From: Neomesorhizobium albiziae
GTDB taxonomy: Bacteria; Pseudomonadota; Alphaproteobacteria; Rhizobiales; Rhizobiaceae
Direction: 5' to 3'
NCBI RefSeq assembly: GCF_900114255.1
Contig: NZ_FOSL01000026.1
Coordinates: 1 to 61,428 of the forward strand
Length of the DNA: 61,428 bases
Position numbers and translations under genes: made by a program
Notes under the pieces: model-generated
Database searches by the model: none
What the model was told of the DNA's origin: nothing
Seen by the model: only the letters and a program-made list of their open reading frames with translations
Shown: positions 1 to 8,942 of the stretch, piece by piece
How the letters are laid out: each line of letters begins with the position of its first letter
Numbering within the stretch: position 1 is the stretch's first letter

Positions 1-219
1 CGCGGAGACACCCATGTGCGTTCCCTTCTCTATGAAGCCGCGGTAGTGATCCTGACACGCAGCCAGGCCGACAGCGATCTGCGTAGATGGGGTATAAAAC
101 TACGCGAGAAGATTGGCTTCAAACGCTCCGCGGTCGCTGTCGCCCGCAAACTCGCCGTCATCATGCATGCGATGCTTCGCTCCGGTGAGCTCTTCAACAG
201 GGCGACAGCCACCACCTAA
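1..219 (+). pseudogene. IS110-family transposase, C-terminal end only
   Basis: The frame is open from the first base and ends at 219. It reads GDTHVRSLLYEAAVVIL followed by a basic tail with KRSAVAVARKLAVIMHAML, which is the usual end of IS110/IS116/IS902 transposases. The 5' part lies outside the window, so it cannot be said whether the element is complete. It is not related to the operon that starts near 602. Confidence 0.75.
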
Positions 220-601
220 CTCTCTAGCTCTGTAACGCCCATGGCGGGAAGAGGCGTCCCTGCCGGGACCGAGGCTGGTCCATTCCGTTAAGACCGTTGC
301 ACCACGAGTTTGCTCGGAGCGTGCGAGACATACATTGGAAGGACCCGTCCCGCGAAGCACCATAATGCGGCGACCCATGTCGACCGCGTAGACGACCATG
401 CTCTCGGCAAACAGCCTCTCACACCTAAAAAGGCGCTTGCAAATCTCGCTATTAGACGACGGTCTAACTGTTCAGCCGTGTCCGGTTAAAGACGTGTATG
501 TTCGAAAGCCGACGCTGAGGCGCGAGTATTCCGTCGGCGGGGCCACGCGGTGCACATGGTTTTCCCGTCTTTCAAGCAAGGTCCGCAAAAAAAGTCTTTG
601 G

Positions 602-617
602 TGGCACGTCGATTGCA
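602..617 (+). promoter_or_regulatory. Sigma-54 (-24/-12) promoter of the radical SAM operon
   Basis: The sequence TGGCAC-GTCGA-TTGCA equals the -24/-12 consensus, with GG at 603-604 and GC at 615-616. Two imperfect NifA-type sites (TGT-N10-ACG, one base off ACA) lie at 479-494 and 499-514, a normal enhancer distance upstream. Transcription should start near 628. The -24/-12 match is seen directly; control by NifA is inferred. Confidence 0.75.
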
Positions 618-679
618 AGGACACGGTAAAGGACCCGCACGACCACGGCGGTCTCCCAGTTGTCGCCGCAGGAGTTCAA

Positions 680-832
680 ATGAAACTTCCTCGATTGGTC
701 CAAATCAATACCATGGACGCTGCACTGTTGAGTGCGTTCCCGCCTAAACCTTCGCCCGCGTCGACTGGGAGCCAGCGACTCCGGATCGCTGATCGAAATG
801 CACTGCTTCGCCAAGAGAAGACAGCGATGTAG
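680..832 (+). CDS. 50-residue peptide, first ORF after the sigma-54 promoter
   Basis: This short ORF starts at an ATG with an AGGAG Shine-Dalgarno six bases upstream, begins MKLPRLVQINTMD and ends RQEKTAM. It lies between the predicted transcription start near 628 and the radical SAM gene at 892. It has no cysteine and no membrane segment, contains a Pro/Ser-rich middle (PPKPSPAST), and resembles no family I know. Its position and ribosome site suggest a leader peptide or a substrate peptide of the radical SAM enzyme. It may also be chance; no homology supports it. Confidence 0.4.
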   Translation: MKLPRLVQINTMDAALLSAFPPKPSPASTGSQRLRIADRNALLRQEKTAM

Positions 833-891
833 CGCGAACGCAACTGCCATCGCGCCTTGCCGTCCCACGAAAGCCAAAGGAGGTCCTAAAG

Positions 892-2367
892 ATGCACGTG
901 CCGAGCTATTCCGAGGCCTTGGAAGCTGCGATCGACCGCTCGTACGACATCAATCTAGATATGTTGAGGTCGCGAAATTTGCAGCTTGACACGTACAACG
1001 ATTATCTCGTCGGCACATATCCTCCCCTCAAGGCAATGGGCGACCTCAATGCCGAACAGTTGTTGGCTCAGGTTGCATCGTCAATTGACCTATATTTCCA
1101 CATTCCCTTCTGTAACCAGTATTGCACCTTTTGCCACTTCGGCAAGGAAATCAATCCATCCTCCGAGCGAGTGGAACGATATTTGGCGGCCCTATATAAA
1201 GAGATGAGTTGGTCAGACGCAGCGCTTGATGGCAGAGCTATTGAAACTGCTTTTTTTGGCGGTGGCACTCCCTCATTTTTGACCAACCATCAACTCAAAA
1301 CGCTATTTGATATGACGAACAAGCGCTTTGATCTATCGAAATCCGAAGTAAGTTTCGAATTGCATCCCTCCCTTGTAAAGCATGTGGATGCTGCGGATCG
1401 TGTATCCACTCTACTTAGAGGCGGCGTAAACCGCTTCGTTCTGGGCGTTCAAACTCTAGATCGGAACATTCTGCGCATATTAAACCGCGGGCACGGTGTG
1501 GAGGAGGTGATACAACTCGTAAAATTACTGAATGAGATGGGCGTTGAGAACCTATCCCTTGACCTTATGTATGGGCTGCCGGAGCAAACGCTCCGGAGCT
1601 GGTACGACTCACTTATCGGCTTATTGGACATGGGAATAGAGAAGTTCAATATATTCCCATTGATGTTCAAATCGACGGACCCCGTAGCCCGCCAATTGGC
1701 TAGTGGACGATATCAATTCGCTGGGGCTAAGGAGCGCATCATAATGCATTTTATGGCAGAGCACATCCTCACGAGGCTTGGCTATCGCCATGGGCCGATT
1801 TTCTATTGGACTAAGAGGTCGCAGCCGCACTCCGTTCAACAGCGCCGTAAATACGATTCCTGGAACGACAATAATCTTGTCCCGTTTGGAGTTGGCGGAT
1901 TTGGCTACATGAGTCAGTGCCAGTTCTATAACGAGGCAGATTTGGATCGCTATCTGTCTAGAGTTGAAGCGGGCGAAAAACCAGTGTGGAAAGGTGCTGT
2001 ACTGTCGCAAGACGATCTCATTCGCAGAACAATAATGTTTGCCTTGCGAAGCAGCGGAGTGTTGCTCTCTCGCTTCGAGCAGGAATTTGGGGTTTCAATG
2101 GAAAAATACTTTGGCCGCGAGATTAAAACCTTAATGGAGGCGGGACTCGTCAGCATCTCAAACGATGGCGTGCTTTCGTTAACTGCAGCCGGCATTATCA
2201 ATTCGGGCGCTGTATCGCTGCTATTTTTCTCGGACAATGTGCTTGAGCGGGTCGCGTACAACGATAGCAGGATAACAGACAAACGAACAGATCTGCTCGA
2301 AAAACACGATTACTCGCCGGCGGGAAGATACGGGTCAAGTGCAGAAATGCAAGCTGTCTTTCGGTGA
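892..2367 (+). CDS. HemN-like radical SAM protein
   Basis: A 491-residue protein of the coproporphyrinogen III oxidase-like (HemN/HemW) radical SAM group. Near residue 66 it has HIPFCNQYCTFCHFG, giving the CxxxCxxC ligand set for a 4Fe-4S cluster and S-adenosylmethionine, followed by GGGTPS near residue 124. The C-terminal region (about 370-470) reads like the HemN-type winged-helix domain. The start is fixed by AAAGGAGG nine bases before the ATG. The stop overlaps the next gene. HemN-like proteins cover haem synthesis, haem transfer and small-molecule methylation or ring chemistry, so the substrate cannot be read off. The PrnB-like partner and the sigma-54 promoter argue for a specialised symbiotic metabolite rather than housekeeping haem synthesis. 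Confidence 0.85.
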   Translation: MHVPSYSEALEAAIDRSYDINLDMLRSRNLQLDTYNDYLVGTYPPLKAMGDLNAEQLLAQVASSIDLYFHIPFCNQYCTFCHFGKEINPSSERVERYLAALYKEMSWSDAALDGRAIETAFFGGGTPSFLTNHQLKTLFDMTNKRFDLSKSEVSFELHPSLVKHVDAADRVSTLLRGGVNRFVLGVQTLDRNILRILNRGHGVEEVIQLVKLLNEMGVENLSLDLMYGLPEQTLRSWYDSLIGLLDMGIEKFNIFPLMFKSTDPVARQLASGRYQFAGAKERIIMHFMAEHILTRLGYRHGPIFYWTKRSQPHSVQQRRKYDSWNDNNLVPFGVGGFGYMSQCQFYNEADLDRYLSRVEAGEKPVWKGAVLSQDDLIRRTIMFALRSSGVLLSRFEQEFGVSMEKYFGREIKTLMEAGLVSISNDGVLSLTAAGIINSGAVSLLFFSDNVLERVAYNDSRITDKRTDLLEKHDYSPAGRYGSSAEMQAVFR

Positions 2368-2384
2368 AGTCGGGGGGCTCGTCA

Positions 2385-3578
2385 ATGGTCGTTAGGTCGT
2401 CCTTTTCTGTCCCGGACCAGACGCCCCATCGGGCGCAGGGGATTTTTTCTCATCTGACCGACAGCATTGATCGCCGGCAGCGAAAACGCCCGCTTGGGAT
2501 TGTTAGCGATTTTGTCGCCGACCAACTCCCGCACTATATTGCGGAGATCAAAGGTAGTGAACGGCCAGATGAAGCGGTCAAGGCGCTTGGGCATAACATT
2601 AACGCGATGATAGCGGGAACGGACTATGAGGCGCACCTACTGAATCTGCCCCAGTGCGAGTTTGGGGTGGCTAAGACAGACATCCAGTATCTCGTCAATT
2701 GTGCTTATCAGATGTCTGCGTTTGCTGGCCTTCATCCCGTCGATGCCGAGTTAACGGTGGGAGAGTCGCTAAGGCGTATTGCACGCTTAAGTTGTCAGCG
2801 GCAGCCCAGCATTGATGTTCTCTCCTATGAAGATATGATCCTTACCAATCCGCTGGAGAGCGATCCTCGCGTATATTGCCTCGGCTCAGCTGGGGTCGAG
2901 GAGCGAGATTTTTGCCTGGGTCATCAACTCATTGAGAGCGACTTACAGTCGGCAATGGACGCTCTACTTGAGTTGCGTGACGCGGTCGGGGCGGATGCGC
3001 GCCAGTGTCTTGCGCTGTGCGTGAAGTCCCTGGAGGCGGCGAATTATGTTCTGGCGCGCTTTTATGAACATATGTCGCCCGATCTATTCGGCGAATTTCG
3101 TATGTTCTACGGAAAAAGCCCTTACAAGGATAGGCTTGGCCCAAGCGGCCGTTTCTCTGCCCGGATCGTGGCGGTCTCGGTGCTACTGATCGGTGAAGAA
3201 CTCTTCCACCAGAAACCGCAATTTTATAGGGATGTATATCGGCTGTCAGAGTACTATCCGCAGGGATGCATTCACGAGGTGTTCCGCTGGTTGTCACCAG
3301 ACAAGGGGAGCGCGGGGCTCCAGCCAAGCTGGCTAGAAGGAAAAGCGGACTTTCCTAAGTTTGCAACCATCTTGCCCGTCTTGGAGCGCCACGGCAGTGA
3401 AATCAGAAAGCTGCGCGCGTCTTGTGTTTGTGCGCTGGATCGGTTTACCCGGATGCACCGCAGTACGGCATTGAAATATACGATTGAACCGGGTCGTCCA
3501 ATCGTCGGAGTTGAGGCGGCGGAAAGCGTTGAGGCTGTACTTTCACAGCGGCTGTTAACGGCGGCGCATCAAAGCTAA
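2385..3578 (+). CDS. PrnB-like (DUF1864, IDO-superfamily) haem protein
   Basis: About 397 residues. The middle and C-terminus resemble PrnB, the monodechloroaminopyrrolnitrin synthase of pyrrolnitrin synthesis: a long helical stretch ending SPDLFGEFRMFYGKS matches PrnB's SPQVF-DELRPFY segment, and RFTRMHRSTALKYTIEPG near residue 358 aligns with the region holding the axial haem histidine (His of MHRS). PrnB and its IDO relatives bind haem and act on indoles. A GTG at 2364 overlaps the previous stop, but the ATG at 2385 has a G-rich ribosome site and is preferred. Tight coupling to the radical SAM gene suggests one pathway. The similarity is recalled, not searched, and function beyond a haem-dependent indole or amino-acid enzyme is unknown. 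Confidence 0.6.
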   Translation: MVVRSSFSVPDQTPHRAQGIFSHLTDSIDRRQRKRPLGIVSDFVADQLPHYIAEIKGSERPDEAVKALGHNINAMIAGTDYEAHLLNLPQCEFGVAKTDIQYLVNCAYQMSAFAGLHPVDAELTVGESLRRIARLSCQRQPSIDVLSYEDMILTNPLESDPRVYCLGSAGVEERDFCLGHQLIESDLQSAMDALLELRDAVGADARQCLALCVKSLEAANYVLARFYEHMSPDLFGEFRMFYGKSPYKDRLGPSGRFSARIVAVSVLLIGEELFHQKPQFYRDVYRLSEYYPQGCIHEVFRWLSPDKGSAGLQPSWLEGKADFPKFATILPVLERHGSEIRKLRASCVCALDRFTRMHRSTALKYTIEPGRPIVGVEAAESVEAVLSQRLLTAAHQS

Positions 3579-3652
3579 CGGCGGTACTTGCCTAGGTAAA
3601 AACATATCATGATGCCACGCACAGGCGTCCGACACCAGAAAGGTGATGGTCG

Positions 3653-4141
3653 ATGTCTCAAGACGAAGTGATCTTTCGTCGGTTCGAGACAGGGGATGCC
3701 GATGATGTATGGCATCTGCATAGAAGCGCATCTGAGGCTGTTGGTGTGTGTGGTCCGCAAGGGGTGTGGGAGGATGATTTACGCAATGTCGGAGAAGTAT
3801 ACATCGCGTCAGGCGGAGACTTCGTAGTTGCCCATATTGGCCCCCAACTCGCTGCTATGGGTGGATTGAAACCTATTAACGACGGTGTCGCAGAGCTGAA
3901 GCGTATGCGGGTCGATCCCGCCTTTCAACGACGAGGGCTTGGAAGGAGGATTCTTAGTGAACTGGAATCGCGAGCCGTTGCTCTGGGATTCAAGTGGATA
4001 GTGCTCGACACGACAACCATCCAAATAGGGGCTCAAAGAGTTTATGAGACGGCTGGCTATATTCGCCGCAGGGAAGGGATGTTGCACGGATATGCAGTGA
4101 TCTTCTACGAGAAGCGGCTCGCCGGCCAGGATGACTGTTGA
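3653..4141 (+). CDS. GNAT N-acetyltransferase
   Basis: 162 residues with a GNAT fold. The acetyl-CoA pyrophosphate loop is [10 protein letters not shown] near residue 88, preceded by the strand [11 protein letters not shown] and followed by the C-terminal YETAGY motif. It follows the PrnB-like gene by 74 bp on the same strand and is probably the last gene of the operon. A likely role is acylating the amine product of the pathway or self-protection; the substrate is unknown. Confidence 0.8.
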   Translation: MSQDEVIFRRFETGDADDVWHLHRSASEAVGVCGPQGVWEDDLRNVGEVYIASGGDFVVAHIGPQLAAMGGLKPINDGVAELKRMRVDPAFQRRGLGRRILSELESRAVALGFKWIVLDTTTIQIGAQRVYETAGYIRRREGMLHGYAVIFYEKRLAGQDDC

Positions 4142-4365
4142 TTTCTGCTGAGAAATGACCCGGGATTTTCACCGAGAGCTGACCCGCCTTTTATGTATGT
4201 TTCGAGTTTCGGGTTGAGGTCGAGTTTGGGGGCCTCTCCTTTCGGTTCGTGGGCGGTGCTGTTTTTGAAGCGGAAGCTGTCGTTTCCGGTTTCGAGGATG
4301 TGGCAGTGGTGTGTGAGACGGTCGAGCAAGGCCGTCGTCATCTTGGTGTCACCGAAGTTGTCATG
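4142..4365 (-). pseudogene. IS21-family istB C-terminal remnant
   Basis: On the minus strand the frame reads [18 protein letters not shown] then [14 protein letters not shown], the C-terminus of the IstB-like ATP-binding helper of IS21 elements. The ATPase part is missing; the homology begins abruptly near 4360. Confidence 0.7.
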
Positions 4366-4709
4366 ATGCCTCCAATGAAAGAACTCAAGGGACAAAGCAC
4401 CCTCTTGCGGTGCCGCTCCTTGGGTTCGGTTTGCGTTCTGACCGGCGTTGGGGGCCGGTCGGCTAATATTTCCCTGCGCGCAGAGCTGACCTTGCTCTGC
4501 GGTTCTTGAACCATTCTCCAATCCGTGACCCTGATGCCGTTGTCTCTTTGGCTTCGGTCACATAGTGGCGTTCGGCTCCCGGCTTCCCATTCTCCTTCAG
4601 GAGCGCAACCCGGCGCTGCCGAGCTCGCTAAGGCGTCATCAGGACAGTCGGGATATCGTGGACGCGCATTCCTGGCTTTCGATTGCCCACATCTCTTGCG
4701 GGGCATGAA
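4366..4709. other. Unresolved relic between the istB fragment and the iet locus
   Basis: No convincing gene. Several frames stay open on the minus strand (for example 4338-4706), but none gives a recognisable protein. It is probably debris of one or more mobile elements. Confidence 0.3.
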
Positions 4710-5048
4710 TCATGCGTGATTCCTTGTCTGGCACCGAATCGCGGAGGACGGTGCCATGGAGGGAACGGCAGACGCATGGTTTGATCGTGAGCTTAGCGCG
4801 CGGTTTCGCCCGACTGCAGTCAAAACCGGGACCACACGGGATCCGAACATCGGCTCGTAGTTCCAAACATGATCGATAAATGCCTCAGCCAGAAACAGAT
4901 ACCATCCGAACGTATCCCGGGAATCGAGGAGCCGCCCTTTGACGTCAGGGTCGGTCATTCCATAGGCGCGTCGGTGTAGGAGCACGAAAGCTGCGACTCG
5001 CCGGGCATGCCATTCCTCTTCCGGCATCAACGACTTGAACCAATCCAT
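4710..5048 (-). CDS. Hypothetical protein downstream of ietS, possibly truncated
   Basis: 112 residues from the ATG at 5048. The frame is open a further 45 or so codons upstream without a clear start and encodes a Pro-rich stretch (PPELPDGVFGPPKPRGPEW). The central part (GRLLDSRDTFGWYLFLAEAF) looks like real helical protein; the last 40 residues are basic and low in pattern and may be junk after a breakpoint. It follows the protease gene on the same strand and could be a third component of that locus. I do not recognise it. Confidence 0.4.
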   Translation of the reverse strand: MDWFKSLMPEEEWHARRVAAFVLLHRRAYGMTDPDVKGRLLDSRDTFGWYLFLAEAFIDHVWNYEPMFGSRVVPVLTAVGRNRALSSRSNHASAVPSMAPSSAIRCQTRNHA

Positions 5049-5194
5049 TGCGGCTCGGAGGTCCGGGTTGTCCGGCCACTCTGGTCCGCGCGGTTTGGGT
5101 GGGCCGAAGACGCCGTCGGGCAGTTCCGGCGGATTGTCTGGGGGGCGCGTTGAGGAAATCTTCTCTTGAAAGGGCCACGATTAAGTTAGCCCCT

Positions 5195-7536
5195 TTAACC
5201 GCGCAGCTGGATACGGTGCCGTATCTGCTGGTAAATCTGTATGTTGGCCTCGTGCGCGACTTCGACGACGAGCGCGAATCGTTGGCTTGCAAGCTCTGTC
5301 GCCCATCCGGATTCGCATCGCACCACGACGTAGTAGCGGTCGCCGTAGTTTGAAATGTCCGTCTTGAACGTGGCCACGGCCGATTGCAGGATGCTCTTTC
5401 CCCGAAGCTGCGGGCTTGGAGCCATCTTGCACTGGAAGCGTCCGGCGATTTCCGGCACCTCCTCATCGCGCGGGCGCCGCTTGTAATGCTCCGAAATCAG
5501 TGCAGGCTCGCAGCCGCGCACCAGACGGAAACTCATACCAACGCAACGCCGGCGTAGTCGTTCCGGCTATGCCGAACGGGTGGATCGAACGCGAGCGTAA
5601 TCTTTATTGTTCGACGACCATTGGTGCTCTGGAAAAGTTGCGGTATTGGCAACTCGTAGATCGCGAAATGATCGATCGCAAGCTCATCCTCTGCATAAAG
5701 GACCACGCGCGCATCGTCGGAGAACGCGGCATGTTCCAGTTCGACCTGTCCGTAGCCGCACACGCTTCTGATGGCCTCGTCACCCAAAGGCGCCAAGCGC
5801 GCTTGAGCGGCTTCAGGAACTGCGGCCGACGACGCCAACAACGCACGGACGAGATTGGCGGACGCGTCGGGAACGCGAGTTAAGATCTGCGCAGCTTTGA
5901 ACGCAAGGATCGGTGCGGCATATGAAGTGCCGGAGCCGCTGGTAATTAGCTGCTCTACGGGGCGATGATGGAGGGTCAGGAGGCCCGCGCTGGCGACATC
6001 GCGGCCGTCGCGAAGCCGCTGAACAAGGGGATCGAGCACCATCGTGCCGCCCAGATCGATAAAGTCCGGTTTGATCGATCCCTCGACGCCAGGTCCAATC
6101 CGTGTGAAAGGTGAAGGCTCGCCCTCCTCCGTGATGGGACGGACGGCGATCTCGGTGCCCAGACGTGCATCCAGCCCATTGCCGTGCGAGATTGAACCTA
6201 CGGTCACGACGTTGATCGCACCGGCCGGTTCAAACAGGCGATTTCCTTCTTCCGTCAGATAGCGCGGGTATTCGGTTACAGCTTGTTCGATCCTATTGCC
6301 ACCGCGCGGTGCCCGATTGCCTGCAGAAACTATAATGACGACGTCGAGCTCCCGTGCGAGTTCATCCAGCGTGGCTGCCCAGGTTCCCACCTTTCCGCCG
6401 TCGTAGACGCGCTTCGTATCGGCAAGGGCAATCACGAAGAGCCGGCACCCAAAGCGTGCATTGAGCGTCGCAACTGCCTCGCGCATTTGCGACGGTACGA
6501 GCCGACGATCGTCGAACTCACCTCTTTCGTTCACGACCTTGGCGGCGCAGAGCCGCGCGCCTCGAGCCAGCCCGCCGTTCGCGAGCTGCGCGCGAAGATC
6601 TCCGAATACAGCCACGCCGCCGACCCGCGTGCCATGGCCCCATTCGTCCGCCGTACCCAGCCGCTCGGGAACCCCGATGGCGCCGACCAAGATGTCTTCG
6701 ATCAGCGGGTGGTCGTTCACGCCGCTGTCGATGATGCCAATCAGGGGAGCATCGTCACTGAGCGAGTCGAGTTGAGGAAGGTCGCCAAGTTCGAGGCGCA
6801 GGGCGTCAACCGTGGCGACATCCGGCACCGGAGGCAGATCGATGCTTGCGATCTCCTAGAGCGAAAGCAATGCCCGGAAGACCGCTCCACTGGCGCGAAC
6901 GCGTGCCATGGTGATCGAGGGGCCGATGTATTCATCCAGCCACTCACCGCCTAGGGCGACCACGTATGCCTCAATCTCGCCCAGCTTGCGCTGGCGAAGC
7001 TCGCGCCTTCCGAAATCCCAAAGCTCGATGTCGGCCACCAATTCGGGAACTGCATCGAAGTCGCTTGGTTCTACGAATCCATCACTCCGCAGGCGCAATC
7101 CGATTCGGTCCATGGGTTCCACCGTTCCGATCGATTCAATTGAGGCGACGAAGTTTGCATAGGGAGCTCCAGCTTGGCCGGCCGGTATCGGACCGCTATA
7201 GGCAGCAACCCGCGCTCGCAAGTCGCGCATTTCATCGTCGGAGGAAAAGAGCACAAGCGTACGGTCGGCATCGCTGGAAAGGACGGTAAGGCCAAGGGCC
7301 TCCCAGTCGCTCTCCAACAGGGATCCCGTCATTCGGACACGTAGGATAAGCGATGGATTGACCGCGTCAGGAGGACGGCGTCGCTGCTGGGTTGCGACCG
7401 CCTGGTCGAGCTCGGCGGTAATCCGCCTGCCGTGTTGCTGCCGATCGCGAGCAGGAGCGGCGCCAAAGCCAGGGCGCTTGCGACGTTCGAGTTGTTCCGG
7501 CAGCCTCACCAGCCGCAAATGATCGTACCGCGCCAT
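5195..7536 (-). pseudogene. ietS: IetS-like subtilase, broken by an amber stop and a frameshift
   Basis: Conceptual protein of about 778 residues. Residues 1-226 (7536-6859) are an N-terminal domain without catalytic motifs. A TAG at 6858-6856 interrupts it, and the same frame continues GAG ATC GCA as EIASIDLPP into the S8 peptidase domain. The triad is intact: Asp in GIIDSGVNDHP, His in EWGHGTRVGG, Ser in SGSGTSYAAP. At 5533-5540 the CGTTG pentamer is tandemly duplicated; removing one copy restores YAGVGMSFRLVRG and joins the last 113 codons. IetS with IetA is known as a toxin-antitoxin-like plasmid stability pair of Agrobacterium Ti plasmids, also listed among phage-defence candidates. Here the protease gene precedes a hypothetical gene and follows an intact ATPase. 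Two independent lesions argue for inactivation. Confidence 0.75.
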
Positions 7537-7548
7537 CGGAATGGCGCC

Positions 7549-8544
7549 TTACGGTTGTGTGGCTAGCTGGGATCGGCCTGCTCGGCGACGCTTCTCGTCG
7601 AGAAGTGCGGTGTTCAAGTCCTTCTCTCGCACTTCCTTGCGTTTCTCGATTACGGCGGCTTTCATAGCCTGTATGCAGACCCGCTCGATCTCCGCGTACG
7701 AGAAACAGTCAAACTCCCTTGCCCGCGACGTGACATCAAATGCCGTCGGCACGTTACGAAACTTCATCCGCAGGTAGCGCTCAACCAGCTGGCGGTCAGG
7801 CTTGCCGAACCAGATAACTTCATCGAACCGGCGCCAGATCGCGGCGTCGAGCGCGTGGTCTAGATTCGTGGCAGCTATGAGGAAGCCCTGCGGTTTGAGT
7901 CGATCAATGAACAGCAAAAGGCTGTTCACGACCCGGCGCAGTTCGTTGTGTTCGCTGGAATCATCACGGGACCGTGCGAGCGCGTCAAACTCATCAAGGA
8001 ACAGCACGCAGGGCTGTTTCCGTGCGAAATCGAAAATCTTGCGCAAATTCGTCGCCGTCTCACCTAGGTAGGAAGATATCAGCTGGTCGAGCTTCACCGC
8101 GTACATCGGCAGTCCCAGCTCCGCAGAAAATACCTCCGCACAGATCGTTTTTCCGCAGCCAGGAGGACCGCAGAACAGGAGCTTGGACCTGACTGGTAGA
8201 CCTCTACGCCGAATGTCATCTGCCCGTCGAAATTCCTTCAGCAAGCCGATGAACACGCGGGTGTTGGCCGCGCTCAAAATGACGTCTTTGGTTGTGTGGA
8301 TGGGCTCGACCCGCTCCACCAAGTCCTTGGCGGCTTCGGGAAAAGGAATGAGCGGCGCAAGCGACCGCATGGGTTGCGGTCCCTTTGGGGCCGGCCCGCT
8401 TTCGAGCGTTTTGCGGAGGCTACGCGCCAGGACCTTGTTGTTTTTCTGCTCTTCTTCGATGATTATCTGTTCGGCGACGGCCCGAAACTCGTCGTCGCGA
8501 CCATAGCTCGCCAGCAATTTCTTCATTAATTCACCGCGAGCCAT
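7549..8544 (-). CDS. ietA: IetA-like AAA ATPase
   Basis: 331 residues. An N-terminal helical part is followed by a single AAA domain with Walker A GPPGCGKT near residue 128, Walker B CVLFLDEFDA and a sensor region LIAATNLDHALD. It is an FtsH/spastin-like small AAA protein paired with a subtilase, the organisation of the IetA antitoxin-like partner. It ends 12 bp before the protease start, so the two are translationally linked. No lesion is seen, consistent with retention of the protective partner after loss of the protease. Confidence 0.75.
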   Translation of the reverse strand: MARGELMKKLLASYGRDDEFRAVAEQIIIEEEQKNNKVLARSLRKTLESGPAPKGPQPMRSLAPLIPFPEAAKDLVERVEPIHTTKDVILSAANTRVFIGLLKEFRRADDIRRRGLPVRSKLLFCGPPGCGKTICAEVFSAELGLPMYAVKLDQLISSYLGETATNLRKIFDFARKQPCVLFLDEFDALARSRDDSSEHNELRRVVNSLLLFIDRLKPQGFLIAATNLDHALDAAIWRRFDEVIWFGKPDRQLVERYLRMKFRNVPTAFDVTSRAREFDCFSYAEIERVCIQAMKAAVIEKRKEVREKDLNTALLDEKRRRAGRSQLATQP

Positions 8545-8942
8545 TCACTATTCCTTATCTATCGATCGTCCTAGTTGAACTACATCTCCGCGCTGCGGAG
8601 CTCCAACGCAGCTGCACGGGGTGGCAGAATCGACCTTATAACAATTTACTAGCGAATCACGCCCGTCGGAAGCGGTCATGTGTCGTTTGGGTATTTTGCC
8701 AATGGCTCCGCGATGGCGCAGCGACGGATCTCGATACGCGTCTTAGCGCACAAGCCGAGTGCGCGTGCCTTACTGGTGATCGTGGGGCTCACAGGGGAGG
8801 GGCCCGCTCCTGAGTCGCGGATGAGGGCCTGGAAACGAACGGTCGACATCTGGTGCCGGCGCTTCCGCGGCAGGCTTGACTCTTCCTGCAAGAACGACGC
8901 TTTCAACTGCGCAATGCGCTCCTCGATTGCTCATCGGCGTGG
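8545..8942 (+). other. Intergenic, possible IS630-type transposase relic
   Basis: No intact gene. On the plus strand, 8710-8890 reads PSARALLVIVGL and, further on, RTVDIWCRRFRGRLD, which vaguely follows the helix-turn-helix start of IS630 transposases. The match is weak and could be chance. The ietA promoter must lie at the left end, but I see no clear box. Confidence 0.3.

Noticed and set aside
220-601. A nod box upstream of the radical SAM operon
   Set aside because: No match to the ATC-N9-GAT repeats or the longer nod-box consensus; the sigma-54 element explains control better.
4366-4709. Group II intron end next to the istB remnant
   Set aside because: No domain V-like hairpin or reverse transcriptase motif could be seen.
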